A stretch of DNA of 18,136 nt, taken from positions 1-18,136 of the forward strand of contig JBEKLQ010000098.1 of assembly GCA_050010115.1 (NCBI GenBank), written 5' to 3'. Below the pieces are notes generated by a model. That model was not told the origin of the DNA and ran no database searches. It saw nothing but the letters and a program-made list of their open reading frames with translations. The stretch comes from JAKACA01 sp050010115 (GTDB lineage Bacteria > Actinomycetota > Acidimicrobiia > Acidimicrobiales > Bog-793). Positions 6,720 through 14,964 of the stretch are shown here, in pieces. The stretch's first letter is position 1, and each line of letters starts with the position of its first letter. The translations under genes were made by a program, and so were the position numbers.

Positions 6720-7615
6720 GCCGAGGCGCCTCCTTGTAGCCGAGGGGCCACGTCGCTCTGGTGCAAGAATCCCGAGAGGATCGGGTTCACCAACTCGTGC
6801 TGCTCAAACTGCGGGTTGTGACCCGCTCCCGTCACCACTTCGAGCCGTGAGTCGGCGACGAGTTCGGCGATTGCCCGACCGGCCGCCACCGGCACCACCC
6901 GGTCCTCGTCTCCCCAGATGAGCAGGGTGGGGCAGGTCAGCCGGCGCCACTCGGCATCGGTCAGCGTCGCCCGTCGCCTCCCCTCTGGGGTTTCGTGGAA
7001 CGTGAACGCTGAAACACGCTGGTCCCAGTCGCCGAGCTGATAGGCGAGATACCGACACTCAATGAGCTCGTCCATCTCCGGTCCTCGGGAAGTCATCGCA
7101 TGCTCGAGGCGCGCCTTGACAACCTCGTAGCTGCGCCCGGTGAGCGCCGCCCTCATGCTGTTGCGCTCATCCCGCGGAGTGCCGTCGGTCGAGCCTGAAG
7201 AGCCGATAAGCACGAGACGCTGGACGTCGAGCATCCGCTCCACCGTCGCTCGCGCCGCGATCGCTCCACCGAGTGATTGGCCGACGAGCGCCACCTTCCC
7301 GAGCTCGAGCACCTCGACCAGGCGGGCGAGGAAGCCCGCATGGTCGAAGACATCGAACGGACGCTCCGGATACCCGGCGTAACCGTGCCAGGGGAGGTCG
7401 AACGCCACGGTCCGTCGTGTCTGAGCGAGGTAGGGCAGCGTGAAGATGAACGACTCGAGATGACCGCTCGCCCCATGAATGAGCACAGTGGTCTCGTCAT
7501 CGGCGGACGCGTGAGCTGGTGCCGCTTCGAGCACCCTGGTCGTTATGCCGTCCACCTCCACTCGGTACAGACGCGGAGCGGCCGGCATCAGCGCATTCCA
7601 AAACGTCGCCGTCAT
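6716..7615 (-). CDS. Alpha/beta hydrolase, meta-cleavage-product hydrolase type
   Basis: This 299-aa alpha/beta-fold hydrolase has the oxyanion-loop HGASGHLESF (47-56), a nucleophile elbow GQSLGG (Ser114), an acidic residue in WGDEDRVVP (Asp238 the likely triad member) and the catalytic His266 in GAGHNPQFEQ. Length and motif spacing match MhpC/BphD-like hydrolases that split carbon-carbon bonds of extradiol ring-cleavage products, but also many esterases and epoxide hydrolases. In an operon with a LigB-type extradiol dioxygenase, a role in hydrolysing the ring-opened product is a reasonable inference. AAAGGAA lies nine bases before the ATG. The gene begins 31 bp after livF and overlaps the aldolase-like gene by 4 bp. 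Confidence 0.85.
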   Translation of the reverse strand: MTATFWNALMPAAPRLYRVEVDGITTRVLEAAPAHASADDETTVLIHGASGHLESFIFTLPYLAQTRRTVAFDLPWHGYAGYPERPFDVFDHAGFLARLVEVLELGKVALVGQSLGGAIAARATVERMLDVQRLVLIGSSGSTDGTPRDERNSMRAALTGRSYEVVKARLEHAMTSRGPEMDELIECRYLAYQLGDWDQRVSAFTFHETPEGRRRATLTDAEWRRLTCPTLLIWGDEDRVVPVAAGRAIAELVADSRLEVVTGAGHNPQFEQHELVNPILSGFLHQSDVAPRLQGGASA

Positions 7616-7646
7616 ACTTCGTCGTTCCTTTCGTCGGCAGGTCCGT

Positions 7647-8444
7647 TCACCCGACGAGCGACTGAGCGAACTCGTCGTTGCTGAGCAGATGCTCCGCTCG
7701 GCCGCTCATCTGAATCTCGCCGGCGAGCATCGAGTACGCCCAGTCGGCCACTGAGAACGCCGCGTGTACGCGCTGCTCGACGATCAGCACAGCGGCACCT
7801 CTGCTCGCGATGGCGGGGACCTGGCTGCTGAGGAACTCCGTCGCCAGGCCTGGGGCGAGAGCCGCGGTCGGCTCGTCGAGAATGAGGAGCTTGCGCGGCA
7901 CCAGCAGGACCATGGCGATAGCGAGTATCCGGCGCTCGCCTCCACTCAGCACGCCCGCACGACGGTTCCTCAACGCCACTAGCTGAGGTGATGACTCGAG
8001 AGCCAGAGCCAATCGATCACCGAACTCCCGCTTCTCGATTCGCTGCCCCGCAATCTGCAGGTTTTCCATGACCGTAAGGCTGTCGAACACCTCACGGTTC
8101 TGAGGCACGTAGCCGATTTGCTTTCGAGCGAGCCGGTGGGTCTCGGCGTTGGTGATGACGTCGCCCGACAGCTGAACGGTCCCGCTTGTGACCTCGATCA
8201 GACCGAGCAGCGCCTTCAGCAGGGTCGACTTCCCACAGCCGTTCGGCCCGACGAGAGCAACGACCTCCCCGTCGCCCACCTGGAGCGAGACTCCGCGAAC
8301 GACCGGCGTTCCGCCGTAGCCGGCGACGACCGAGTCGACCACCAAGAGGCTCGCCGGGCGGTCGGTACCCCGAGTGACCGGCTTGCCGAGAACCGGTTCC
8401 TGCAGCGGGCTGCCAACTCCTAGCGGACCTTCGTCAGGACCCAA
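7647..8444 (-). CDS. livF: LivF-type ABC transporter ATPase
   Basis: This is the second ATPase of the branched-chain-amino-acid-type (HAAT) uptake system encoded by this operon. It has Walker A GPNGCGKS (66-73), a Q-loop in YVPQNREVF, the signature LSGGE (166-170) and Walker B LLILDEP (186-192). The 265-aa length includes an N-terminal extension of about 30 residues compared with usual LivF. I chose the TTG at 8444 because GGAG lies six bases upstream and it overlaps the livG stop by 11 bases. A TTG/GTG just before residue 35 (LLVVDSV) would give a more typical length. In a catabolic locus the cargo is more likely an aromatic acid or similar compound than leucine; that is inference from neighbours. 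Confidence 0.9.
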   Translation of the reverse strand: MGPDEGPLGVGSPLQEPVLGKPVTRGTDRPASLLVVDSVVAGYGGTPVVRGVSLQVGDGEVVALVGPNGCGKSTLLKALLGLIEVTSGTVQLSGDVITNAETHRLARKQIGYVPQNREVFDSLTVMENLQIAGQRIEKREFGDRLALALESSPQLVALRNRRAGVLSGGERRILAIAMVLLVPRKLLILDEPTAALAPGLATEFLSSQVPAIASRGAAVLIVEQRVHAAFSVADWAYSMLAGEIQMSGRAEHLLSNDEFAQSLVG

Positions 8445-9249
8445 GATAGGCTCCGAGCACTGAGCTGTTTGCTCTCACTTCATCGAACGACCCGACCGCG
8501 ATGACCGACCCTTGCGCCATCACTGCCACGCTGTCGCATGCTCTCTCGACGGCATCCGGCTCGTGAAGGCAGGTCACGAGGGTGACACCCTCGTCGCGCA
8601 GGCTCCGCAGGGCTTCAATGATGCGCCCGACATTTCTGGGGTGCACACCAGCAAGCGGCTCGTCGAGGAGAAGCAGGCGCGGCTCGGACATGAGGGCGCG
8701 CCCGATCTCGACGAGCCTCCGCTCTCCGCCGCTCAGACTGCCGGCGAGTTCATTTCCCTTCTCCTCCAAGGCGAATCGAGCCAGGATTTCGGCAGCCCTC
8801 GAAAGGGCGCCCTCCTGGACCTTTCCCCACCATCGTGGGCCGAGCACCGCACCGCGCAGCGTCTCGCCGCGGGTGAGCCGCACGCCGCAGAGCAGGTTCT
8901 CCACAAGCGTCAACCGCTTGAACTCGGAGGACAGCTGGAAGGTCCGGCCGATGCCCAGCCGGGCGCGGCGATACGTTGGCCAACGCTCGATGCTCTGTCC
9001 GTCGAAGAGGATCTGTCCGGAGTCAGCGCGCAGTGAGCCGGTGACGATGTTCAGCAAAGTGGACTTCCCTGCGCCATTCGGTCCGATGATTCCTGTGATC
9101 TGGCCTTTGGCGAAGCCAGCAGAGGCCCGGTTAACCGCCAGCACACCGCCGAACGATCGGGAGACATCCCGAATCGTGAGCAGGACCGGGTCGGCTCCGG
9201 CCGTGTCCTCTAGTCCTGCACGGCCGCTTGCTCCTCCTGTGTCAGCCAT
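8434..9249 (-). CDS. livG: LivG-type ABC transporter ATPase
   Basis: This is the first ATPase of the Liv-type importer, 271 aa. Motifs are Walker A GPNGAGKS (56-63), GRTFQLSSEF (the Q-loop region typical of LivG), LSGGERR (172-178), Walker B LLLLDEP (192-198) followed by LAGVHP, and the switch His229. The ATG at 9249 is two bases after the livM stop, with GGAGGT 11 bases upstream. The same frame stays open far upstream, but that part is opposite-frame read-through of livM. The extra N-terminal 22 residues are polar and unremarkable. It probably pairs with LivF as a heterodimer on LivH/LivM. Confidence 0.93.
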   Translation of the reverse strand: MADTGGASGRAGLEDTAGADPVLLTIRDVSRSFGGVLAVNRASAGFAKGQITGIIGPNGAGKSTLLNIVTGSLRADSGQILFDGQSIERWPTYRRARLGIGRTFQLSSEFKRLTLVENLLCGVRLTRGETLRGAVLGPRWWGKVQEGALSRAAEILARFALEEKGNELAGSLSGGERRLVEIGRALMSEPRLLLLDEPLAGVHPRNVGRIIEALRSLRDEGVTLVTCLHEPDAVERACDSVAVMAQGSVIAVGSFDEVRANSSVLGAYLGS

Positions 9250-9251
9250 GC

Positions 9252-10271
9252 CTAGGAGACACCTCCCGTGACGGTGCTCGAAGACAGGGCCGTCGAGCGG
9301 CTCGGCAGGCGAGGCTGTCGCTTCGGCGACCCCAACAGCCGAGGGCGTCGCTCCGGAAAGATGCCCTGCGGCCGTAGCCAGAGCACGAGGATCAGTGCGA
9401 CCCCGATGATCGCCTGCTGCAGGTAGTCGACGAAGCCGGGTGGGCCGAACTGGGGCAGATAGGTCACGCCCTCCATGATTCCGATCTGAAGCACTGCGAC
9501 TCCGAGCACGGTCCCGTAGCTGTTGCCCACACCTCCGAGCGTGATCGCAGCAAAGTAGATGATCGTCTCGAAGAATGACCAGCTGTTTGGCGACCAGGCT
9601 GCCACGGCACCGACGAGCAGTCCGCCGCTCAGTCCCCCAAGGCCCCCACCGAGCATCATGCTCACCATGCGCAGGCGGAAAACGTTCGTTCCAAGCGAGC
9701 CGGCTGCCTCCTCGCCCTCCCGGGACGCTGCCAGCAACCGCCCGAACGGAGAGCGATAGATCCTCTTCATGAGCAGGAAGACGACAATGCAGATGACGCC
9801 GCAGAAGCCGGTGAACGCCCACTGGTATCCGGTGAAGCCGAGCCCGAGGCTGGATTGGAGGGGTGGCGGGATCGAGCCGAGCCCGGTCGTCCCGTTGAAC
9901 AGGCTGCGGGTGCTGATCACGACGTCGTAGCAGACGAGCATGAGGGACAGAAGAACGATGGCTTGGTAGGACGACCGAAGCCGGCGCAGCACGAGGAGGC
10001 CCGCCAGGAAGCTGAGCAACACGCCGACCACGATGGCGAGGATCAGCGGGAGGGGAAACGGCAGAGACCAGCCTGCGAAGTAGGTCTGGGTGCCGAGCCA
10101 CTTCGACGGGGGGCCGAGTGTCACCAGCGCCACCGTGTACGCACCGGCAGCTTGAAACAGGATGAAGCCGAAGTTGAGGATGCCGGACAGTCCGACCTGA
10201 ATGTCGAGACCGAGCGCAGCGATGACGTCGATGAAGAAGTACGTCAGCAGGATTGAGGCGTAGTAGCTCAC
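9252..10271 (-). CDS. livM: LivM-type ABC transporter permease
   Basis: This is the second transmembrane subunit of the importer, 339 aa with about ten hydrophobic segments. It has the LivM N-terminal pattern (ALGLDIQVGLSGILNFG), the EAA-like cytoplasmic segment SPFGRLLAASREGEEAAGSLG and the C-terminal LWLRPQGIFPERRPRLLG. The start is the GTG at 10271, which overlaps the livH stop as GTGA. The frame is open much further upstream, but that part is arginine-rich shadow of livH. The C-terminal tail after residue 310 is basic and serine-rich, longer than usual. Confidence 0.93.
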   Translation of the reverse strand: MSYYASILLTYFFIDVIAALGLDIQVGLSGILNFGFILFQAAGAYTVALVTLGPPSKWLGTQTYFAGWSLPFPLPLILAIVVGVLLSFLAGLLVLRRLRSSYQAIVLLSLMLVCYDVVISTRSLFNGTTGLGSIPPPLQSSLGLGFTGYQWAFTGFCGVICIVVFLLMKRIYRSPFGRLLAASREGEEAAGSLGTNVFRLRMVSMMLGGGLGGLSGGLLVGAVAAWSPNSWSFFETIIYFAAITLGGVGNSYGTVLGVAVLQIGIMEGVTYLPQFGPPGFVDYLQQAIIGVALILVLWLRPQGIFPERRPRLLGSPKRQPRLPSRSTALSSSTVTGGVS

Positions 10272-11155
10272 GCGACGAGTTCCCTCTGGCTGGCGACGTC
10301 CGAGATGATGCCAGTTGGTCGTACGACGAGGACGAGCGCGAGCAGCCCGAAAGCGAAGACGTCCACATAGGCCGGATTGGAATAGGCGGCGGCGAACTGT
10401 GAGACGAAGCCGACTACGAGGGCACCGAGGACGGCGCCTCCCATCTGTCCGATCCCGCCCACGAAGGCTGCCGCAACGATGACGACCGTGAAGGTGAAGC
10501 CGGTTACGGCGTTGAAGCTGACCGTCTCGGCCGAAAGGAGGACGCCCGCAATTCCACACAGCAGCCCCGAGACGACCCAGCTGATCGTCATCACACGGTC
10601 GGTGGCGATCCCGCACGTCATAGCGAGCTCCTTGTTGCTGGCGATGGCCCGCATCGACCGGCCGAGAGCCGTCTTTTCGAGCAGCACGTAGGTTCCTGCC
10701 AAGAGGACGACCGCGCTGACCACAGAGGCGAAGTCCTCGCTCGTCCACGTGAAGGTTCCCGCCCGTAGGAAAGCGTTGGCCGGCAGGCCGAAGCTGGCGG
10801 CGTTGGCACCCCAGATCATGTCGATGAACGCCTCGACGGAGATCGAGACGCCAAGGGTGAGCAGGATGATCGCCGCCTGCGACATGCCGCGCCGGACCGC
10901 CGGGATAAGTAGCCACCGACTAAACAGGTACGAGCCGACGCAGGTGGCGAGGACTCCTGCCACCGCCGCCACGAAAAAGTTGACGCCACGATTGTGCACG
11001 GTGAACGTGATATAGCCGGCGATGATCATCAGATCGCCGTAAGCGAGATTCAGAACGTTCGTCGTCGCGTACTGAAGGCTGAATCCCAAGCTGCCGACGG
11101 CCGTATAGGCGGAGAAGGCTATTGCCGTGGCGAGTGCGCTAAGAAAGAGGTTCAC
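10268..11155 (-). CDS. livH: LivH-type ABC transporter permease
   Basis: This is the first transmembrane subunit of the importer, 295 aa with about eight hydrophobic segments. Typical LivH features are the N-terminal SLGFSLQYATTNVLNLAYGDLMIIAGY, the cytoplasmic EAA-like loop TALGRSMRAIASNKELAMTCGI and the end VLVVRPTGIISD. The start is a GTG at 11155 with AAGGAAG a few bases upstream. A strong imperfect hairpin lies between this gene and the binding-protein gene, so its expression may be set lower than that of the binding protein. Confidence 0.93.
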   Translation of the reverse strand: MNLFLSALATAIAFSAYTAVGSLGFSLQYATTNVLNLAYGDLMIIAGYITFTVHNRGVNFFVAAVAGVLATCVGSYLFSRWLLIPAVRRGMSQAAIILLTLGVSISVEAFIDMIWGANAASFGLPANAFLRAGTFTWTSEDFASVVSAVVLLAGTYVLLEKTALGRSMRAIASNKELAMTCGIATDRVMTISWVVSGLLCGIAGVLLSAETVSFNAVTGFTFTVVIVAAAFVGGIGQMGGAVLGALVVGFVSQFAAAYSNPAYVDVFAFGLLALVLVVRPTGIISDVASQRELVA

Positions 11156-11184
11156 AATGCTTCCTTATCTGGCTCTGAGGGTCG

Positions 11185-11219
11185 CCAGCGGACGCGCCCA
11201 TGGCGGTCGCGCCCGCTGG
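11185..11219 (-). promoter_or_regulatory. Intercistronic stem-loop between the binding-protein gene and livH
   Basis: The arms 11185-11199 and 11205-11219 pair as CCAGCGG/CCGCTGG, then CGCG/CGCG, then CC/GG, with two single mismatches and a 5-nt loop. In the 103-bp spacer this is the only strong structure. Such hairpins after a binding-protein gene often stabilise the upstream mRNA or partly terminate transcription, so that more binding protein than permease is made. That function is inferred. The structure is read directly from the sequence. Confidence 0.6.
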
Positions 11220-11258
11220 ATCCCTGCCGTCGCCGCCCTGCATTTGCTCCGGCCATCC

Positions 11259-12566
11259 TCAACTCACGAGCTTTTGGATCAGGCCTGAGGGAAGGTTCTG
11301 TACCGGAAGGTAGGCGCCGCTGGGCTTGAATTTGAAGAGCTGGAGTGGCGGCGTGGAGGTGTGAGCGGCGTCGAAATGGATAGGCCCGATCAATCCGATG
11401 TAGCGGATCGCCTTGCCGGCGGCCAGTGCCGCTTTTCCGGCGGCGAACGTCTTCACGTCTACTGCTCCCGATGACCCGCTCGTAATCGTGACGATGTCCT
11501 TGTTGAACACCGTCGGTGTGGTGCTATGAGCGGCTTCGATCGCCAGTGCGAGCAGGAGAACCGTGTCGTAGGTGTACTGGGCCTGGGGATCGTTCACGTA
11601 TTGCATCGCCGTTGGATAGGTCTTCTTGATGGCCTGCAAAGCAGCCACGTAAGCCGCTTCGCCGGGACCGGACGTGGACACCTGTGATGACGCTGCATGG
11701 AGATACTCAGCAACGTTGTTGGGTCCGATGGTCTTGTCGAGTGCATCGAACACCTGGGAGGTGAGGTCCGTGGCGTCGGTGATGAAGTGCACGAGGTGGT
11801 ATTGCGCCTTCAGGTCCGAGACGAAGGTCACCGCCGTCTGCGGGTCCATCTCCCCGAGAATCACGTCCGGATGTAGCGCTGCCAGCCGAGCAACCTCAGT
11901 ACTGTATGAGGGTTGGTCGATGGCGACCGACAGGTCGAGTACGAGCTTCGGGCTCTGCAGTTTCGCGAACGCCTTCAGCATGCCGGTGTGCAGGTCGGCC
12001 GCCCCCGTGTTCGTGCCGAGCAGGATGACGGCTCGCTTGTAGCCACCGATATGTGCCGCGTAGACGAGGGTGGCGCCGTACACGGCGTCGGCCAAGGCCA
12101 TCCGGTAGAAGTATGGCGAGGTGTTTGTGTCGAAGTAAGCCGAGCCGGTGTAACTAATCCAGGGGATCTTCGCCTGGTTCAGCAACGGAGCGAGCGCGAG
12201 CGAAGTATCAGTCTCCGGACCCGAGACGCCGATCAGGTTCGAGGTCGTGGCGAGAAACTTCTGGACCACCGGGACGGCGTCGACGGAGTCGCCCTTGTCG
12301 TCAATTTCGGCGCAGCTGATCGGATGACCGAGGGCGCCTCCGGCGTGCTCGATCACGTAGGCGGCGGCGAGACACCCCGCCTGTGAGTGAATGCCGTACT
12401 CGGCGAGGGCTCCACTGTACGGCCAGATGTCCCCGACGACGAGCGGCGTCGCGCCCGCGCCACCGCTCCCACTCGGACTGCTGCTGCAAGCAACCAGCAG
12501 CACGCTGAGTAGGGCGAGCAGGGCGACGGAACCGCCGACGCTGTGACGGTTTCGCTTTGTTGTCAC
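11259..12566 (-). CDS. Liv-type substrate-binding lipoprotein
   Basis: This is the extracytoplasmic ligand-binding protein of the Liv-type importer, 435 aa. A basic N-terminus (TTKRNRH), a hydrophobic stretch and the lipobox LVAC (Cys27) mark it as a lipoprotein anchored to the membrane. After a Ser/Gly linker the Peripla_BP_6-type domain starts with LVVGDIWPYSG, then GVSGPETDTSLALAPLLNQAKIPWISY, and ends with ...PLQLFKFKPSG. The start is the GTG at 12566, with GGAGGT five bases upstream, and it overlaps the dioxygenase stop as GTGA. An upstream-extended reading would be shadow of the dioxygenase. The ligand is unknown. Tight coupling to a ring-cleavage dioxygenase suggests an aromatic compound. 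Confidence 0.92.
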   Translation of the reverse strand: MTTKRNRHSVGGSVALLALLSVLLVACSSSPSGSGGAGATPLVVGDIWPYSGALAEYGIHSQAGCLAAAYVIEHAGGALGHPISCAEIDDKGDSVDAVPVVQKFLATTSNLIGVSGPETDTSLALAPLLNQAKIPWISYTGSAYFDTNTSPYFYRMALADAVYGATLVYAAHIGGYKRAVILLGTNTGAADLHTGMLKAFAKLQSPKLVLDLSVAIDQPSYSTEVARLAALHPDVILGEMDPQTAVTFVSDLKAQYHLVHFITDATDLTSQVFDALDKTIGPNNVAEYLHAASSQVSTSGPGEAAYVAALQAIKKTYPTAMQYVNDPQAQYTYDTVLLLALAIEAAHSTTPTVFNKDIVTITSGSSGAVDVKTFAAGKAALAAGKAIRYIGLIGPIHFDAAHTSTPPLQLFKFKPSGAYLPVQNLPSGLIQKLVS

Positions 12567-13660
12567 TTCGCACCTCCCGGGTGTCCGATGAAGAAGCACT
12601 TGTTCGAGTTGAAGATGAACGACTCGACGAACGTCAGGTATTCGATCGTCGCGTCGGTCTCGTGCAGAGCGCCCGCCAGTGCGCACCAATTCAGGACTTC
12701 TTGCTGGCCTGCCGCGTCGAGAGCATCCGGGGTGGCGTCGGCGAACGCCTCGAACCTGCGCTCCTGGAGGGCGCGGTACAGGTGCAGGTCGCTGTCGGTG
12801 TCGGGCCGCAGGCGCCAGTTCACGTCCGTCAGGAAGGCGTGGGACCAACTCGACGACGCCACGACGACGCATCGCCACGGGCTGTCGGCGAGCGCTGCCG
12901 CGCTGGCCGCCCCCATCGCGAAACAGCGCTTCGGTGACGGAGCGGGCGGGTCGAGAGCTTCCGGACCGCCCACCTCCTGCCCGAAGTGGATCGGGCCGCC
13001 GTGATTGGCAATAACTCTGCTTCCGTAGCAGTTCACGGACACCGGTAGGACCGGGTAGGGAAACCCGCTCCGGTCGTAGTCGAGGAACATCACCGTGTTT
13101 AGGAAGGCGTGCGCCAGCCCGTCGTAGTGAAGGGGCTTGTAGGCGTAGGAGACGTCTATCCCGCGACCGAGCAGCTCTTTGGTGAGGTAGCGGCCGATCG
13201 CCGGCGCGCCCTTGACTTTGATGCCATGGTCAGGCCCCTCGTCCCAAACGTTCACGATGGCCTCGGCCTCGTCGAGCGGACGCGCCCCAAACGCCCTCTT
13301 CTTCTGCCAAGGGTGCGTGACCGTGTCGGGATAGCAGAGGACGCAGAACGGAGGAACTACGTCTTCCTGGAAGTTCTCATACTGGTCGTCCCCCCAGACG
13401 AGCACGACGTCAGGAGCGAACTCGTCGATTGCCTGTCGGACGTGGCGGAAGTTGTCGACGAGCTGATCGCGATGGCGTGCCGCGCTCGCGTCGTAGTTCG
13501 CCCACTCGTCTCTCATGCTTTCCGGCCACGACGACGGATCCTTGTGCTGTGCAGGGATCGATGGGTCGTCGAGCGCGAACCGCAACAGTCCCGCCATCTC
13601 CGAGTCCGGCAAATTCAGCGGCGGGTAGTGCGTCACTCCCACGAATAGGAGATCTCCCAT
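12563..13660 (-). CDS. LigB-type (class III) extradiol ring-cleavage dioxygenase
   Basis: This 365-aa protein is probably a non-haem Fe(II) enzyme that opens a dihydroxy or aminohydroxy aromatic ring with O2. It has GVTHYPPL at the N-terminus (His11, a likely metal ligand), DVVLVWGDDQYENF (84-97), KPLHYDGLAHAF (175-186, placed like the catalytic-acid histidine region of LigB), VLPVSVNCYG, VVVASSSWSHAFL (265-277) and GQQEVLNWCALAGAL (318-332), which fits the Glu-containing C-terminal element. Both protocatechuate 4,5- and 2-aminophenol 1,6-dioxygenases belong to this superfamily. Here a single subunit is present, with no LigA-like partner gene adjacent. AAGGAGG precedes the ATG. The gene is 54 bp downstream of the amidohydrolase gene and overlaps the binding-protein gene. 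Substrate is undetermined. Confidence 0.85.
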   Translation of the reverse strand: MGDLLFVGVTHYPPLNLPDSEMAGLLRFALDDPSIPAQHKDPSSWPESMRDEWANYDASAARHRDQLVDNFRHVRQAIDEFAPDVVLVWGDDQYENFQEDVVPPFCVLCYPDTVTHPWQKKRAFGARPLDEAEAIVNVWDEGPDHGIKVKGAPAIGRYLTKELLGRGIDVSYAYKPLHYDGLAHAFLNTVMFLDYDRSGFPYPVLPVSVNCYGSRVIANHGGPIHFGQEVGGPEALDPPAPSPKRCFAMGAASAAALADSPWRCVVVASSSWSHAFLTDVNWRLRPDTDSDLHLYRALQERRFEAFADATPDALDAAGQQEVLNWCALAGALHETDATIEYLTFVESFIFNSNKCFFIGHPGGAK

Positions 13661-13714
13661 GCTCGTTCCTCCTTCTCTTGCGTCTAAGTCGCTTTGTGGC
13701 GGCGGCGGCCGTGT

Positions 13715-14887
13715 CTAGCGGGCCAGGTAGCGACGTGGATTGTCGAAGAACAACTTCCTTGTGGCCTCGTCGCCGATGAGCGGCGTCCATCTCCTCACGA
13801 CGTCTGGAGAGTTCGGCCACTCGCACTCCCCATGTGGATAATCAGACGAGTACATGAGGAAGTCACTCCCGCACAGCTCGATGAGGCCCTTGATCGTGTC
13901 CGCTCCCTCGTACAGCTCCGCTCCGCAGAAGACACGCCCGCTACGCACGTAGTCGATCGGCTCGAGCTGGGGCAGGTCGACGGCGTGGGATAGGTAGTGC
14001 ATGTTCATGTTGAGCCGCTTCAACCACCAGGGAATCCAGCCGGCCGAGGTCTCCATGAACCCGACACGCAGGTTTGGCCACCGGTCCAAGTGGCCGCCGA
14101 GGATGAGATAGGCAAGCAGACGCTGGGCGTTCCAGGGAAGCGCCGCCGTCCGAGCGACCACGATGTTGTCCCAGATGTCGCGGTAGCCAGGGAAATAGGG
14201 AGGCTCGTACGTGAACGGGTGCACCACGAGGGGGAGATTCGTCTCGTCCATTGCCTCCCAGATCGGCAAGAGATCCGGGTCGTCCACCGGCAGGCCCTCC
14301 GGCAGTAACAGCTGCGCCGCGCCGCACCAGGCGTCTCCCCCATGACGGCGGATCCATTCGGCTCCAGCCTGCGGATCCTGCCCCGGCACCATCATCACTC
14401 CACGCAACCTCGCCGTGTCCGCAGAGCAGTAGTCCGCCATGTACCGGTGGTACGACTCGTACAGCAGGAGGGCAAGATCGGGACTGAGCGCGGTGCAGGC
14501 AGCGGCCCAAACGCCGGGAATGATGAGGTGCTGCTCGACTCCCTCGGCGTCCATATCCTTAAGGCGGAGCTCGGCGTTCCGATCGGAGACGTCGTTGACG
14601 GCGATGTCGCCCGTTCCCTGCTTGGCGGCCTGCCCGACTCCGCCGACGCCAAACGCCGGACGGGAAGCCGTCTGGCCGCCCTCCACGAGGTGCGTGCCGG
14701 GACGGCGCCTGAAGGCGATGGGCCTCACGCGAAAGACATGCCTCTCGCCGGGGCGATCGGTGTACTGGTCGATGATGTAGGGCTCGAGCTCGCCCCATCG
14801 GTCTCGCAGCTTCGCCTCGGCGTAGTGATGGAGAACGTCAGCTGACGGGTCCACATGAGTATCGATATCGATGATGCTCTCGCTCAT
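13715..14887 (-). CDS. ACMSD-like amidohydrolase (probable decarboxylase or hydrolase)
   Basis: This 390-aa member of the amidohydrolase_2 family is a metal-dependent TIM barrel. The family includes 2-amino-3-carboxymuconate semialdehyde decarboxylase (ACMSD), gamma-resorcylate decarboxylase and related enzymes. The N-terminal metal motif is DIDTHVDP (Asp9, His11 in place of the HxH of ACMSD, a common variant). Next are LVVHPFTYEP (His223), FMETSAGWIPWWL (278-290) and the catalytic-aspartate motif MYSSDYPHGE (Asp349). The DxH form is frequent in uncharacterised catabolic members, so decarboxylation is likely but not assured. GAGGAG lies nine bases before the ATG. Next to a LigB-type dioxygenase it may act on the ring or on the ring-opened acid. 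Confidence 0.85.
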   Translation of the reverse strand: MSESIIDIDTHVDPSADVLHHYAEAKLRDRWGELEPYIIDQYTDRPGERHVFRVRPIAFRRRPGTHLVEGGQTASRPAFGVGGVGQAAKQGTGDIAVNDVSDRNAELRLKDMDAEGVEQHLIIPGVWAAACTALSPDLALLLYESYHRYMADYCSADTARLRGVMMVPGQDPQAGAEWIRRHGGDAWCGAAQLLLPEGLPVDDPDLLPIWEAMDETNLPLVVHPFTYEPPYFPGYRDIWDNIVVARTAALPWNAQRLLAYLILGGHLDRWPNLRVGFMETSAGWIPWWLKRLNMNMHYLSHAVDLPQLEPIDYVRSGRVFCGAELYEGADTIKGLIELCGSDFLMYSSDYPHGECEWPNSPDVVRRWTPLIGDEATRKLFFDNPRRYLAR

Positions 14888-14964
14888 GTCCTGTTACTCC
14901 TCTCGTCTCGGATGGCTCTGTCCGACCTGCCGCCTGCGACAGCCGGAGCAAAGGTGTCGACGAC

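Noticed and set aside
9250..10368. Upstream extension of the livG frame to 10368
   Set aside because: The extra sequence is low-complexity Arg/Ser-rich and lies opposite the conserved livM frame. The ATG at 9249 with GGAGGT fits the family length.
10272..10916. Upstream extension of the livM frame to 10916
   Set aside because: This segment is a shadow of livH. The GTGA overlap at 10268-10271 gives a normal LivM start.
12567..12878. Upstream extension of the binding-protein frame to 12878
   Set aside because: It overlaps the dioxygenase coding sequence and lacks a signal peptide. The GTG at 12566 places a clear lipoprotein signal at the N-terminus.
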